A stretch of 64,000 nucleotides of DNA from Gavia stellata (taxonomy: Eukaryota; Chordata; Aves; Gaviiformes; Gaviidae). Under the pieces are notes generated by a model. It was not told the origin of the DNA. It made no database searches and was given only the letters and a program-made list of their open reading frames with translations. The stretch is taken from contig NC_082599.1 of assembly GCF_030936135.1 (NCBI RefSeq), positions 62,718,551 to 62,782,550 of the forward strand. The letters run 5' to 3'. Positions 47,526 through 58,499 of the stretch are shown piece after piece (the stretch's first letter is position 1; every line of letters starts with the position of its first letter). The position numbers were made by a program, and so were the translations under genes.

Positions 47526-49570
47526 AGAGGAGTCCTTTACCTTTTGTCTCTCTGGTATACCCAAACTTCTCTTCTTCCTATTTTTCTTCTTTCTCTTTCT
47601 CTCCCTCATTCTCTATACAGATATGTACATGCACACATTCTGCAGAATTTTGAGTTTCTGTTACATAAATTGACAGTAAAGGAATTTGAGACAGAGTACG
47701 CTATTTTGTGCTCTTCTGAATGGCTCTATTTTCACCTGCTTTTTCAAGTTTTTCCTCTAGTGTAAGACAAATCCAGACACACCAGTTGAACGGTACACAC
47801 AGCGTTGCAGACTTGTCTGCTGGGTTGTCACTGCATAGTGTTCAGAGTCCTGAGAATAAATATATAGGAGTTTTTTCAGGTGAGTGTAGTACAGGACACA
47901 AAAAGCTTCTGGTTCCTATAGTCTCATGGACACTGTGTAGCAGTCGGGGTGAGTCAACTCCTAGTTGAGGGGGAAAATTATGTGCCGTATTTTTATCTCC
48001 CTCTCAGGCTTTCTCCTTTACCCTATTTTCTGAGTGCTCTGTGCATATTTCTTCAGTACTGAAATACCTTTTTAGATTTTTTTTTTTCTTTTCCTCTCTG
48101 ATTTGTCAGATGTTGGAAAGCAGCTCTGTTGCCACAGGCTGCTCATCAATTCAGAGGTACAGTTTCTTTTGCTTATGAAAATAACTCTGAGAGGGGCTCT
48201 GGTTCTTTGTTCTGTTACCATGACATCGAAGGTTTTTTTCTGTATCATTCCTGAAATATCATTCTTAGTGCCTCTTCTCAGTATTGGGAGAACATCCAGG
48301 TGGTAAATTATCTGGCATGGTCCTCCTGTATACTTTTACTGTGTGCAGTGAATTCTTTTACTTGTTTGCCTCTGATATTTGAATGGTAAGTGGTAGAGGA
48401 AGGAGAGTGTACTGGTTACACAGATCTATTTGAAATCCACCATGTTTAAATTTTAAGACCTTTCTTAAAAAAAAGCCTAAACTTACTGTAGTCAGTTAGG
48501 TGACACAACATTGGTAGAATCCTCTTGTATTCTTTTCCTGGAAACTACGTAATGTAGGAAGGGTTGACTAGAAATCACAGGGATGTGATTACTCAGTGCT
48601 TACAGATCCACTGCACGTCAGCTGTACACGTGACAGATGCATGTGGAGCAAGTGCCTTGTGTTCTGGTTAGAAGTGTAGTTAACTGAGAAATATATGCAT
48701 GGTAAGCCCAGTATGTTGGATTTTGCATGGGCATTGGAGATGCTTTGTGTTCATACCGGGCATCTCAGCAGCAGATAATACTACTCTCTGAGATCTCCCA
48801 GATAGAACAATGGATGCTCAGAAACTTTGTAACAAGATGTAGTTTATGCTTATACAACTAAATTCTTCTTCTCACAAAATAGGATATCTGCTGCATGCAC
48901 ATCAGAAGCTAGTTGCCAGGAATCCTTTAGCGTAAAGGCCTTTGGTCCTAACTGCCAGCATGTCTTTCTAGTATGCCATGCACATCTCCCTTTCCTTACC
49001 TCCCTGTGGATGCCGTTCTAAACCGAAACTTCCTCTGTCCCTGCAGACCGGTGGTCTGTGCTTAGTTCCTGGTAACACAACATGCCGTCTGTGGGTGATG
49101 CACGTTCCCACCTCGTTTGCTGTTTGTGTTCATGCCAGACAGCTTTCACCACCTGCTCAGGCTGGGGTGGAGGGACCTGCCTCTTTCTTCCACCTAGGAG
49201 AGCAGAGCTGCTGCTTGCTGGAAGCTCCAAACCAAGACACAAGCTCTGTGGAGCCCTGTCCCATATCTCAGCAATGTGTAAAAGGGAACAGCTGCTGCAG
49301 GTCACCTCTTTTTGTCTGGGTAAAAGGGCTGGGGGGGGACTTTAGAACTTGTCCTCCATAAGCTGGTCATCAGGGAAAGCAGTGTTGGGACCTGGGACAC
49401 CAGGACCAAAGGTAGGATCAGCTTGTGCTATGCGCCTCAGAAATCAGAAGTGGGTACAGAATTTCAACGTGTGAAAAGTCATCTCTGAGACTCTCTGCTG
49501 GGCCACTGCCTTTTGTAAGCACATCACTCTGGAAAGAAAAGAAGCCACTGGAGCCTTCCTATGTCTGACT
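47526..49570. other. Intergenic sequence, nothing recognised
   Basis: T- and pyrimidine-rich stretches occur (47560-47620; 48079-48096). The 127-codon frame at 48978-49361 shows no known domain. No supported gene. Confidence 0.5.
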
Positions 49571-49889
49571 CTTACCAGTCTGTGGGAAGACTATTAGGGG
49601 TTGGCCAGCTCATGATAGACATGAACCATGTCTGGTCTGTGGTGACCACGTTGCTAGGGCTGCACAGGCCTTTTAGCCTACCTAGACTGTAGCCCAAAAT
49701 TAAATAAACAAAAAGCTCTGATTTCCCTCTCTCCATCTGCATCCATATGCCGGCAAGTTCTGCAAGCTTCCTCCAGCTCCCTTCCCTAGCCACGTTCTCC
49801 ACAGACACATTCGGTCTCTTCTCTCCATTTCTGCCTCTCCAATGCATGTGCAGGCAACCACAATTTATATCCATAGCAGCAATCTCGCA

Positions 49890-50110
49890 GGATGTGTCCG
49901 CTTCCGCTTCCTGCTGAGGCTGCTGATGTCTTTCCTCTGCCAAGTTGTACAGAGCACAGCTGGCCTTGGGGCTGCTCCCAAGAGTTGGGCCTTCCTGAAC
50001 TGTGGCTGCAGGAGGTAGCGCTGCTCTGCAGTGTTTCAACAGAAAGGGGCACAGAGATCTTCCAAAGGAACTGCTTGTCTATCTGTCCCTTGAGCTGTTC
50101 CACCTGCTAG
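49890..50110 (-). other. Possible gag-like remnant with zinc-knuckle echo
   Basis: On the minus strand, VEQLKGQIDKQFLW is followed by SVQLGRGK and then GSGHILRDC, which resembles the second half of a retroelement CCHC zinc knuckle (GHxxRDC) with the first cysteines lost. It lies on the same strand as the Ty3/Gypsy pol remnant but on its downstream side, so it would belong to another copy or a rearranged one. Weak evidence. Confidence 0.2.
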
Positions 50111-50563
50111 AAGAGTTGGCTGTTGAGAATTGAGAAATTCTGCTAGTGTAGAGCTGAGAGCACACAATGCCACGGCACGTCGGCACTGTGTCCCGGCTGC
50201 TCCTGAGCTAATGCCCGCTCTTGAGCTTGCCCCTTCCCTTGTAAGAGTCTTTCCAGGAAATGGGGTGAAGAGCCATCATCTTCACTCCTACCACCCTGAT
50301 AAGGGCAACCTCTAGCTTCATCCTGACTCCTGTGGTTTCCAATCTCAAATGCCCCTGTGGAGAAAGAATATTGGGAGAGACATGTTTCTTGGTGTTGTCT
50401 GGAGATAAACACTACAGCACAGCATTGCCCATATTCTTCCTCCCTGTCGACACGAGTATTCCAAGACTTCAGCTTGCAACAGAGCTGGAGGAGGCTTGAG
50501 CTAGATTTGTTCCTCTGCAGACCATGTCCCAGGAGAACTGCCAAGAACCAGCCAAGACTCATC

Positions 50564-50570
50564 TTTTATA
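50564..50570 (-). promoter_or_regulatory. TATA box candidate on minus strand
   Basis: The minus strand reads GGGCCTATAAAAGATGAG, a textbook TATA box in GC-rich context (CAAAGGGCC just upstream). It lies between the integrase remnant and the gag-like remnant, where an LTR promoter of a Ty3/Gypsy element would be expected. It could equally be chance. Confidence 0.3.
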
Positions 50571-50829
50571 GGCCCTTTGGGCCTTGTCCAGCTGAGGTAC
50601 GGGAGGATTGAACCCTGTTGGTGTTGTGTGAGCAGATCTCCGACTTGCAAGTAAGCACAAAGCAGCTGGTGTGGCTGGATGACATCACAGGAGGAAACCA
50701 AATAAGCAAGGAATGGAGTCTGCTGTGTAAATATGTGGATGTCGTTAGTATGGACAAATACTATCAATAGGAAGATGGTGGCCCCCTCATCTTTGGAGAA
50801 AGTTGCTGTAATGCTGGATTTATTGATCC

Positions 50830-52300
50830 AGGATTTGAATGATGTTCAGTCTGATGACTCGTCTGGGAGGTGGTACAGGGAGAGGAGTGTTTGCACTTGG
50901 AGGAAGGCCCATAAGCTCCTTTAAAAATCTGGCTGTTACGTGGGCCCCTTGGTCACTAATTATGCTGTCTAGGAGGCCACGGCATCATAAAACATGCTAT
51001 GGGAAGGGTGAGGCAGTCTGTGGAGCAAACCCTAAGATCCTTTGCACTGCCTGCACACCAGAAAGTGATGGCTTCAACTTTTTTGGGGTCCATACGCAAG
51101 ATGTTGGGGCCTCAGGAACTCCACCCTCTGCTGGTCAAAGGACCATTTCTCAAATCACAGAATCACAGAATCATTAAGGTTGGAAAAGACCTGTAAGATC
51201 ATCAAGTCCAACCATCAACTAACACCACCATGCCCGTTAAACCATGTCCCACAATGCCTTGTCCACATGTTCCTCGAACACCTCCAATGATGGTGACTCC
51301 ACCGTCTCCCTGGGCAGCTTACTCCAGTGTTTCACCACTCTCTCAGTAAAGAAATTTTTCCTAATATCCAGCCTGAACCTCCCCTGGCACAACTTGAGGA
51401 GTTTGGCATAGCATTCCGTGCTGCCACAGGAAACTCAAGACCTCCCAGACATGGTCTACATATGCCTCTTAAGTGGTGCAGAATATCAAAGATGTCATCT
51501 GGACATGCTGCTGTAGTAATGAAGCAGGTCCTTCATAACATCATTTACAATATGCTAGAAGTCAGCTGGAGCATTGCAGAGAGCAGGCGGCATCACCACA
51601 TACTCTTAGCCGCTGTACGTGGTGTGAAAAGCAGTTTTCCATTCATTCTTCTGCCAGGCCTCTCACAGGTCTAGCTTTGTGGACCAGCAAGCTCCCTACA
51701 GATATTCATAGAACTCCAGGGCAAGAGGCAGAGGGTGCCAGCTCTTTACCATGGTGCCGTTCAGCTCACTGCAATCTACACAGCGACTTTTTTTTTTTTT
51801 TAAGAAGGAAAAAAAAATCGGGGCCCAAGCAGGGACATGGGAGGGGTGGATAAACCTACATGCCAGACAGTCCTTGAGGTCTGCAGGCTGCTAATTCAGA
51901 GTGCTATAAGGCAAAGACGTACCTGAAGGACACCCCCTTTCCTGGTGCCAGGTCAGCGTGGCAGTCATGAGTAACGGGACAGTAGTGTTTTCTGCCTCCT
52001 TCTTCTCACAGACATCCACAGGATCACTGTATTTGTCTGGGAGCATAGAGGGGCGGGGAGACAAAGGCTGAGGTAGAGGTACAGTCTTGGCATCTGGCAA
52101 GACAGAGCTGCAGTGGTGTAGGAGTATTGGGCTGGGGCTGTGCTGTGATGCCTCACTCACTGTAAAACCAGAAACATGGGAGTCCAGACCAACCCACATG
52201 GGGTGCTGAAATGGGGAAGACAGCCCGGAGAAGATCCCAGGGCAGACTTTTGCCCTCAGGATCTGGGTATTCTTTTCCTGCAGGGAAACACAAGAAACCC
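50830..52300 (-). mobile_element. Decayed Ty3/Gypsy-type retrotransposon pol, interrupted by CR1
   Basis: Read on the minus strand, this holds in order: a possible protease/linker region (52.3-51.9 kb, ending DKYSDPVDVCEKKEAE), the start of reverse transcriptase (HADLAPGKGVSFRYVFAL near 51.95 kb; NEWKTAFHTTYSG and EYVVMP near 51.6 kb; NAPAD then HIVNDVMKDLLHYY), a CR1 insertion, the continuation FDQQRVEFL and RMDPKKVEAITFW (51.15-51.03 kb), and an integrase piece ISDQGAHVTARFLKEL (50.97-50.91 kb). Stops and frameshifts are frequent. RNase H and the integrase N-terminus are missing, since the RT end abuts integrase within a few tens of bases. The motifs match Ty3/Gypsy rather than retroviral pol. 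It is described as found; no intact gene exists. Confidence 0.75.
51155..51405 (-). mobile_element. CR1 LINE 3' fragment nested in Ty3/Gypsy remnant
   Basis: Plus strand starts AATCACAGAATCACAGAATC then GTTGGAAAAGACCTGTAAGA, the reverse complement of a CR1 tail, and ends at about 51405 in CCTGGCACAACTTGAG. It is about 250 bp. The RT reading of the host element stops on one side and resumes on the other, so this CR1 landed in the older element. Confidence 0.93.
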
Positions 52301-53425
52301 AATTGCCAGTTAATGAGAAGGTTGTGCTTCTGTAATGCGGTGGACTGGACATAAACTGCAGGGCTTCAGCAGCAGGTTGCAGAGGTGACATGCAGAAGAT
52401 CATGTATGGCACTGTGCCAGTCACAGCCAATACCAGATAACTCTGAAATCAATGTAAACAACCCACCACACCCCAAAACTTCAGAGGAGCACGTGGCACC
52501 CCAGCTCACACAAATTTAAGAGATAGCAGCAGCGACTTAGGGAGGAAAAGAGGAAAGGTACTGAGAAGAAGCAGAGGAGACATGAAAGGAGAAATGGAGG
52601 AGACATGTAGAAGGAGACGTTGTTGGAGACACAGCTGAAGATGCACTGCTGAAAAGAAGTGCTCTATCCCTGTGGAGGTACACCCTGAAGGGGACTGCAG
52701 GGCATGGGTGAGCCATACCAGAGCAGAGGAAAATGAGTAAGAAGCAAGGAGCAGCAGAAAGAAACCATTACACAAATTACTCCACCCTCTTGCACCGCCC
52801 GTCGCCTCACCAAGGGAATGAATTTGAGTAGGCAGTAATCTGTAGTGGGCATCAAGGACTCATTCTTCCCAGGCAGTTTTCCACAGCCAATGCATAAATT
52901 GCCTAGTCAGCAACCACCTGGCTTGCTGGCTGGAGCTGGCAATCACAGCCACAGTTGCACATCGATGGTCCCCAAACACACCACTTCAGTGAATAAGGCT
53001 TCAGGGTTCCGGAAAACAGGCGTTGCATTTCTTATAGAGGTGACTCAATCCAGGGCCACCCTGAAAGCCAGATTATGACTGCGGAGCAGCACGTATCTAT
53101 TGCCTTGGCTGTAAAGATTAGCCACGTGTGCCTAATAAATCCCTGAACCCTCACCTGGTGCCCACTGAAAGGGGCTTGGCAAAGCTGGGGAAAGGGGTCA
53201 TTTTGGGCCCAGGGGATGTTAAAGAATCCTGCAGGGCTGTGACCTATCCCTGCTTCCTGGCCAGGGTTTGGAGATTAGCTTGGAGCTGTAGGGAGCTGTT
53301 GGGGCTAGCCCCTGCACAGCCTCTCTATCATATCCACACACACACACGCTCTTTTCCGGAAGGTTTATCTAAGTCATTCTTTGTACAGAAGCCACTGCAT
53401 GCTTATGATCCCTTTTTCCTTGCAC
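52301..53425. other. Unassigned; contains a short CA repeat
   Basis: Minus-strand frames near 52506-52855 have no known domain. A purine-rich stretch lies at 52530-52620 and a short CA repeat at about 53335-53348. If the Ty3/Gypsy element once had gag upstream of pol, this is where it would lie, but I see no recognisable gag. Confidence 0.4.
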
Positions 53426-54960
53426 TTTTCTGAACCTTCCCCTGTTCTGTTGTGCTCTTTTTGAGATGGAGGAGCCAGATTTGTGTACAGTATTTATCAA
53501 TTTATACACTGTCTTGACGCCTTCTGTTTTATTCTTTATTCCTTTCCTAGCAATGTTTAATAATTGATTTGCTTTCTTCCACACTACTGGGCACAGAGAA
53601 GACATTTTCATACAACTACCTGTTATAACTGTTGCACTAGCTCAGGGCTCTTTGTTTCAAATGTGAAGATAGGACAGTTTCCTTCCATATGCACTACTTC
53701 ACATTGAGCTTCCCTAAATTCCATCTGCCATTTTTTGCCCATACACTCAGTATCCTAAGACTCTTCTGCTTGCAGTTCTTCTAGCCTGCCATTGCCTAAA
53801 TAGCATTGTACCATCAGCAGACTCTGACACTGCCATTTCCAGATCCTTGAGAAATGTGTTGCACAGATCAGGTTCCAGAACACATCCTTGTGGGACTTAT
53901 CGGTGGCCTCCTTTTATCGTGAAAATGGACTATTGACTCCTACTGTCTCATTTCCTGTCTTTCAACCAGTTATTTACCCCTGCAATTATTTATTTCTTGG
54001 CAGTTAACTTTTAAGAGCTTTTGATGAGTGACCTCTCCAAATACCTTCCAGAAATCCATGGTCAGGATTCCAGGGTCTACCTCCCTTAGCCACAAGCTTG
54101 TTGACTCAGAAACGTTTCAGTAGGATTGTGAGGCAGCTCTTCCCTTTACAAAAGCCATTTTGACTCATCCCTATTACAGCATCTTTATGCATATGCTCAC
54201 TAACTCTAATCTATCATACAGTTCCCATTAAATTGCCTGCAGACATCAGGCCTGTTCTTTTCTAGATTTCTTATGGCATCATTTTAAAAAGTTGACGTTA
54301 CAGCTGACACATCCCTGTCTCCTGCCACCAAAGCAGTTTTATACTAGAGGTTGTACAGGACAGTTTGTAGTTCACCCTTGAATTCTTTTAGAATTGCTGG
54401 TTATATACCATCTGGTCCTTGTGATTCCTTACTATTAATTTTGCCTATATGTTCAGTTACCTGTATGTTCCATGCTGACTCTTTCAAGACACAACCCCTG
54501 GTGAGTCCCCCCATGAAGAAGAAGGGCTGGCTTGGGAATCTCGTCCAGCTCTGCTGTAGTGAACACAGATGTAAAGAATTAATTTAAATTTTCTGTTATT
54601 TTCTCTGTATGCTCCTTTAAATTTCTTTTCATTTTCCTGGTGCTGCAGACTGTCTGGCAGGCTTCCAGGGCCTGAAGTGTTTGAAAAGAGATTTATTATT
54701 AGATTTTATGCCTTATGCAAGTTGTTCCTCAAACCCTTTTGGCCTGTCTCATGGTGTGGTTTACTTTTCATCTGTCACAAGTTCGGATTCTATTTTCAAT
54801 TTTAGGTCTAAATTTAGCTTTTGGAAGGATGCTTCTGAAAAGCTGTCCCCAGCAACAGGCTCCCTTGTCCCTGCTGCTTAATCATGGCAGGTTCCTTTTT
54901 CCCCTTATATGCATTTGCCCTGAGCCTCCAGTATGGTATCCTTAAAGCTTCCATGTAACC
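53426..54960 (-). mobile_element. Ancient L3-like CR1 LINE fragment
   Basis: A strongly diverged reverse complement of an old CR1/L3-group RT region, about 1.5 kb. Landmarks on plus are CACATCCTTGTGGGACTTAT, TTTCAACCAGTTATTTACCC, TTTACAAAAGCCATTTTGAC, ACCATCTGGTCCTTGTGATT and a final region GGCAGGTTCC near 54885. This arrangement is shared with old CR1 copies in turtles and crocodilians and differs from the young avian CR1s. No open frame survives. Confidence 0.7.
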
Positions 54961-57139
54961 CTCAAAGACACAATTATTTTAGCTGCCCCTCCATTTTTAA
55001 CAAGCTTCTTCATTTTTTGGTAGTTTCCTTCTTTTTTTTTTTTTTTTAAATGAAAGCACCTGCTGGTGGACTTTTTTTTCTGCTTGTCTATAAGGGCTTT
55101 ATGTAAGGCAGGAAAGGACAAAAGAGACAGAACATCACTGTGTGCCACAACGGACTATGCCCCCAGCACCTTATAACTCTTCACTTGCCTTCTGGAGGGG
55201 TACACAGTACTGTATTAAACTACTGCTTCTGGCCGCAGGGATTGTAACCCCAATGGCATTTGGAAACACCTAGGAACAGCTCCTTTAAAAAACCGGAACT
55301 CCGGGAATCCTTTGCACAAAAGGGTATTGTGTGGACGCAGGAGACTCATGCTGAACATCTAGACTTGCAGGTGATCGGCAGTAGTCCATTTTGTCTTCCT
55401 CACCAGAATCTCAGAATCATGCCAACCTTACTCTCTTCATGTCAAGCCATCTCCCGAGTGGTCACTGATCCTTGCATGGGCTGGCTGGTCCTTAAAAATG
55501 ACTATACCATGATGCCGGTTCAGGAGTGAATATGTTTCTATTAGCAGACCTATATTCCTTGGCATGCTGGCACTGACAGTTATGGCTAGGGACTCCCTTC
55601 CTTCTGCTTCCCTACCTCATCTCCCCTCTCCCTTGAAGGGAGTTTACCAGAATCCCTGCTGCACGTAGGAGAGATCCGTGACTGTAAGGGCCCTGAGTAC
55701 ATCTCCCCCATGTCCCTTCCCACCACCCTGGGAATTTGCTGACTCTCAGCTCCCAGCTCTACTTCCCATATGGAGTTTCCTGACAGTCATACTGGTCAGA
55801 TGGAAAAAAGCAGCCACTGAGAAATAAGTGATAAATGGCAAAAGGATGGGGAGATAAATATTGAAGCATGACAAAGTAGAAACAAAAAATCTGTTTCAAG
55901 GGAGGGTGTATGATATAGTGGGGAGATCCTTGCCCCTATCCCTGCACTGAAAAGGAGAAATGATGAGGAAAAGATAAAAAGACTATTTTGGCCAAATTAA
56001 AGAAGAGAATAAAACCACATGCCTGTACAGAAATGCGGGGCAATTAAGTTAGGCTATCAGGAGTGGCTCGGATTGGCCCAATGCAAATTTGAGACACGAA
56101 AAGAAAAAAACCTCAGAACTGTTTAGATAAAAAGGGAAAAAGGGGAACAAAAGAAAAGCTGTATAGACCTAATTGTTGGTGTTTGCGCAGCAGCACATAC
56201 AGGTGCCAATCCCTATAGTGCTTTTCCATACCACAACTGGTTTTTTGGTGGTAGCAAAACAGAGTGTGGACACTGAAGTGGCAGTGCTGTGGTATTCATG
56301 CAAAGCAGTGTTAAAGATTTGTAGTTCTATGCGAATGTTGTGGTCACATCTCTACAGCAGCGACAGAGAAGTCTATGGGAACCAGAGGACTATCGCAAGT
56401 TTTTTGACAGCAGCAGGAAAACCGTACATCACCTCTGAAAGGGTGCCACTGCCACACACCTTTCCTTGCAACCTCAGATGGTCAGTGTTTACGTACAGCA
56501 AAGCACTTCAAACACACTCAAAATCCAATGGCAAAACATGCAGCATCTTCATAAGGCCGTTGCCATACCGGTTCGCAAGCTTCCTTTGCAGCAGTGGCAG
56601 GAGTCTGGGGTGCATTTCAACAGCTAGTGTTTCTACAGTAAGCCCACTGGTTCTTTAAGGGCTTTGGAGCCATGAACTTTTCCCGGTAGGAGGGGAAGAG
56701 CTGTGCGGCAAATGGAACTTTGAGCGGAGAATTTCACCAGGAGGGTGTGGAGGGCAGAACGCAGAGACTGGGGCAGCAGCGCTCCTGAGGTGCCGTTCTT
56801 CAGAGCTGCAGATGCTATGGAATTGTGAACTTACTCTGCAGTGTCTGAGAAGATCAGCAGCTCTGTGAGGACTCGGGAGCCACACTGCAGCAGTGCAGGC
56901 GTCGAACTGTCCTGCAGACGTATGGTAACCATGGCACCCCAAACCTCTGCAGGGAGGTGTGAATCATACCACGGTTAAACACCGGTGCCGAAACCCGCAG
57001 TATGACAAAGCGTGCGGTTATACGGAGTTCTTGTAGCTGGAGCGTGATAAGATTTGTCTGCAGCTGTAGTATGGGAATCCTTGCGTGGGTTTTCCAACGG
57101 GAGCTTACGTTCCGGCACCCATTTGGGATGACACCTCCC
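54961..57139. other. Intergenic sequence, nothing recognised
   Basis: It has a T-run at about 55033-55049. The 161-codon plus frame at 56173-56658 has a plain start, no splice signals I can place, and no familiar domain; I do not call it a gene. Composition rises in GC toward the CpG island at 57.1 kb. Confidence 0.45.
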
Positions 57140-58300
57140 TCCAGCAGCGCACGCAGGGTGCCACAGCCTGATGACACTTCCCTACTTTCTACCCCCTGCC
57201 TAGAGAAAGCACCTCTTCTCCTCACCGAGACAGAGCGACGAGCTGGCCCGCACCCACCCTCCTGCCCTCGGCCCCCTCAGCCGGGCTCTGAAACGCAGCC
57301 AGCACCGCTGAGACAGGCCGCAGCGGGCAGGCCGAGCGCCAGCCCACCGGCCGGTGTACTGCCAGCGCTGTCGCCGTGAGTGTCCCGTTCCCCCTCCTCC
57401 GCAGCCCCAGACCCGCCTCCCGACCTCCCGCTTCCTCCGCCGCCGACAGCCGCAGCTCCGCCCGCCCCGCCGAGCCCCCGGCCGCGCTCCCGCCCCTCCC
57501 GCCTCATGCCCGCCTCTGCTCGCGCGCTGGCGCTCGGAGCCCCAGTGCGCCTGCGCGTCGCCGGGAAAGGGGGGGGGGGGCGTGGGGGGCGCAGGGACGG
57601 GCTGTGCGCATGCGCGGCGGCCAGGAAGCCGGACCTCGGCGCGCGAAGGAGGGGACGGTTTGCCTTGGCATGGCGGAGGCGCGGCCCGGCGCAGGTAAGC
57701 GCGGCTGCTGTGCTGGGGGCGGGGGGAGCTGGGGAGAGGGGGCCGGTGGGTCGGGAGTGGAGGGGAGGAGCAGTCGGCGCTCCGCAGCGGTGCCGCGGGG
57801 CAGAGGGTCGAGCCGTGGCGGTGGCGGCCGAGCGCTGGCGCGCTGAGGGGAGCGGGCTGCGGTACCACCTGTTGCCGCCGCCCCGCCCGCCGCAACTTCG
57901 CGGCGCTCAAAATGGCTGGGCTCGCCTTTGCCGCAGGGCGCGGCGGGGAAACTTCGCCGGCCGAGGGACGCGCGGGCTTCTGGCGTGCGGCAGAGGAAGG
58001 GGAACGCCAGGAAGAACGTAAAGAGCCGGCTGGTTGCTGGAAAACTTCCCGCTTGCCCGTGGACACCAGCAGCGGTGCCCGCGCGGGGCCGCCTGGGCTC
58101 TCCCAGCCCCACGGGCTGCTGTGGAATTGCGGCGTTTCGTGGGGTCTCGGCGGGGTGTGGGAGCAGAGGGCCGGGGCGTGCAGGAGGTGGCTGCCTGGAG
58201 CGGGTGCCATCGGCCCGGAGTGGTTGAGGGGGGGCTCACGGGTGGAGAGCAGCTTGGGGAGCCGGCCCGGAGCGGGGTCGGACGCCTCAAGTGCAAGAAA
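57140..58300. promoter_or_regulatory. Second CpG island (promoter of an unidentified gene)
   Basis: Dense CpG and very high GC, with a run of twelve G near 57571. It has the features of a housekeeping promoter and contains an ATG in good context at 57670 followed by a strong splice donor. The opposite strand is also open over long stretches because of GC richness, so direction rests on the exon evidence. The intronic 3' edge has a TTTG repeat at about 58305-58326. Confidence 0.75.
57670..57694 (+). CDS. Candidate first coding exon, unidentified gene
   Basis: ATG GCG GAG at 57670 with G at -3 and +4 encodes MAEARPGA plus one base and stops at GCAG/GTAAGC, a strong donor. It sits in the core of the second CpG island. 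The frame continues in phase with the candidate exon at 58381. I do not recognise the protein. Alternative: a noncoding first exon with a chance ATG. Confidence 0.45.
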
Positions 58301-58380
58301 AGATTTTGTTTGTTTTGTTTGTTTTTCCCTGCTGACTTTTATAACGCAGGGTTAATTCAGACTAACTTTCGTTTTACTAG

Positions 58381-58489
58381 GTGTGGCTGCTGAGGAGGAG
58401 GGTGAACAGCCTTTCAAGATCCATATTCCAGCCTCGCATTTAATGATTTGTCATGTATTACAGGCACTTAATGATGGAAGAACCCTTAT
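58381..58489 (+). CDS. Candidate second exon, unidentified gene
   Basis: The acceptor is strong: branch-like ACTAAC, then TTTCGTTTTACTAG. Joined in phase to the candidate exon 1, it reads GVAAEEEGEQPFKIHIPASH and then LMICHVLQALNDGRTLM, after which either a weak donor (TTAT/GTAATT) or a TAA stop at 58491 follows. The peptide looks like real coding sequence but belongs to no family I can name. Further exons were not found. Confidence 0.4.
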
Positions 58490-58499
58490 GTAATTGCGT

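Noticed and set aside
51891..52430. Minus-strand 179-codon frame as an independent gene
   Set aside because: Its C-terminal part matches the linker between protease and reverse transcriptase of the Ty3/Gypsy remnant; the adjacent RT continues in other frames with stops.
56173..56658. 161-codon plus frame as a gene
   Set aside because: No known domain, no supporting splice or promoter signals; length is possible by chance in this composition.
57200..58355. Several 100-336-codon frames on both strands in the second CpG island
   Set aside because: Long frames are expected by chance in very GC-rich DNA; they overlap on both strands and show Arg/Pro/Gly-rich composition with no known domain.
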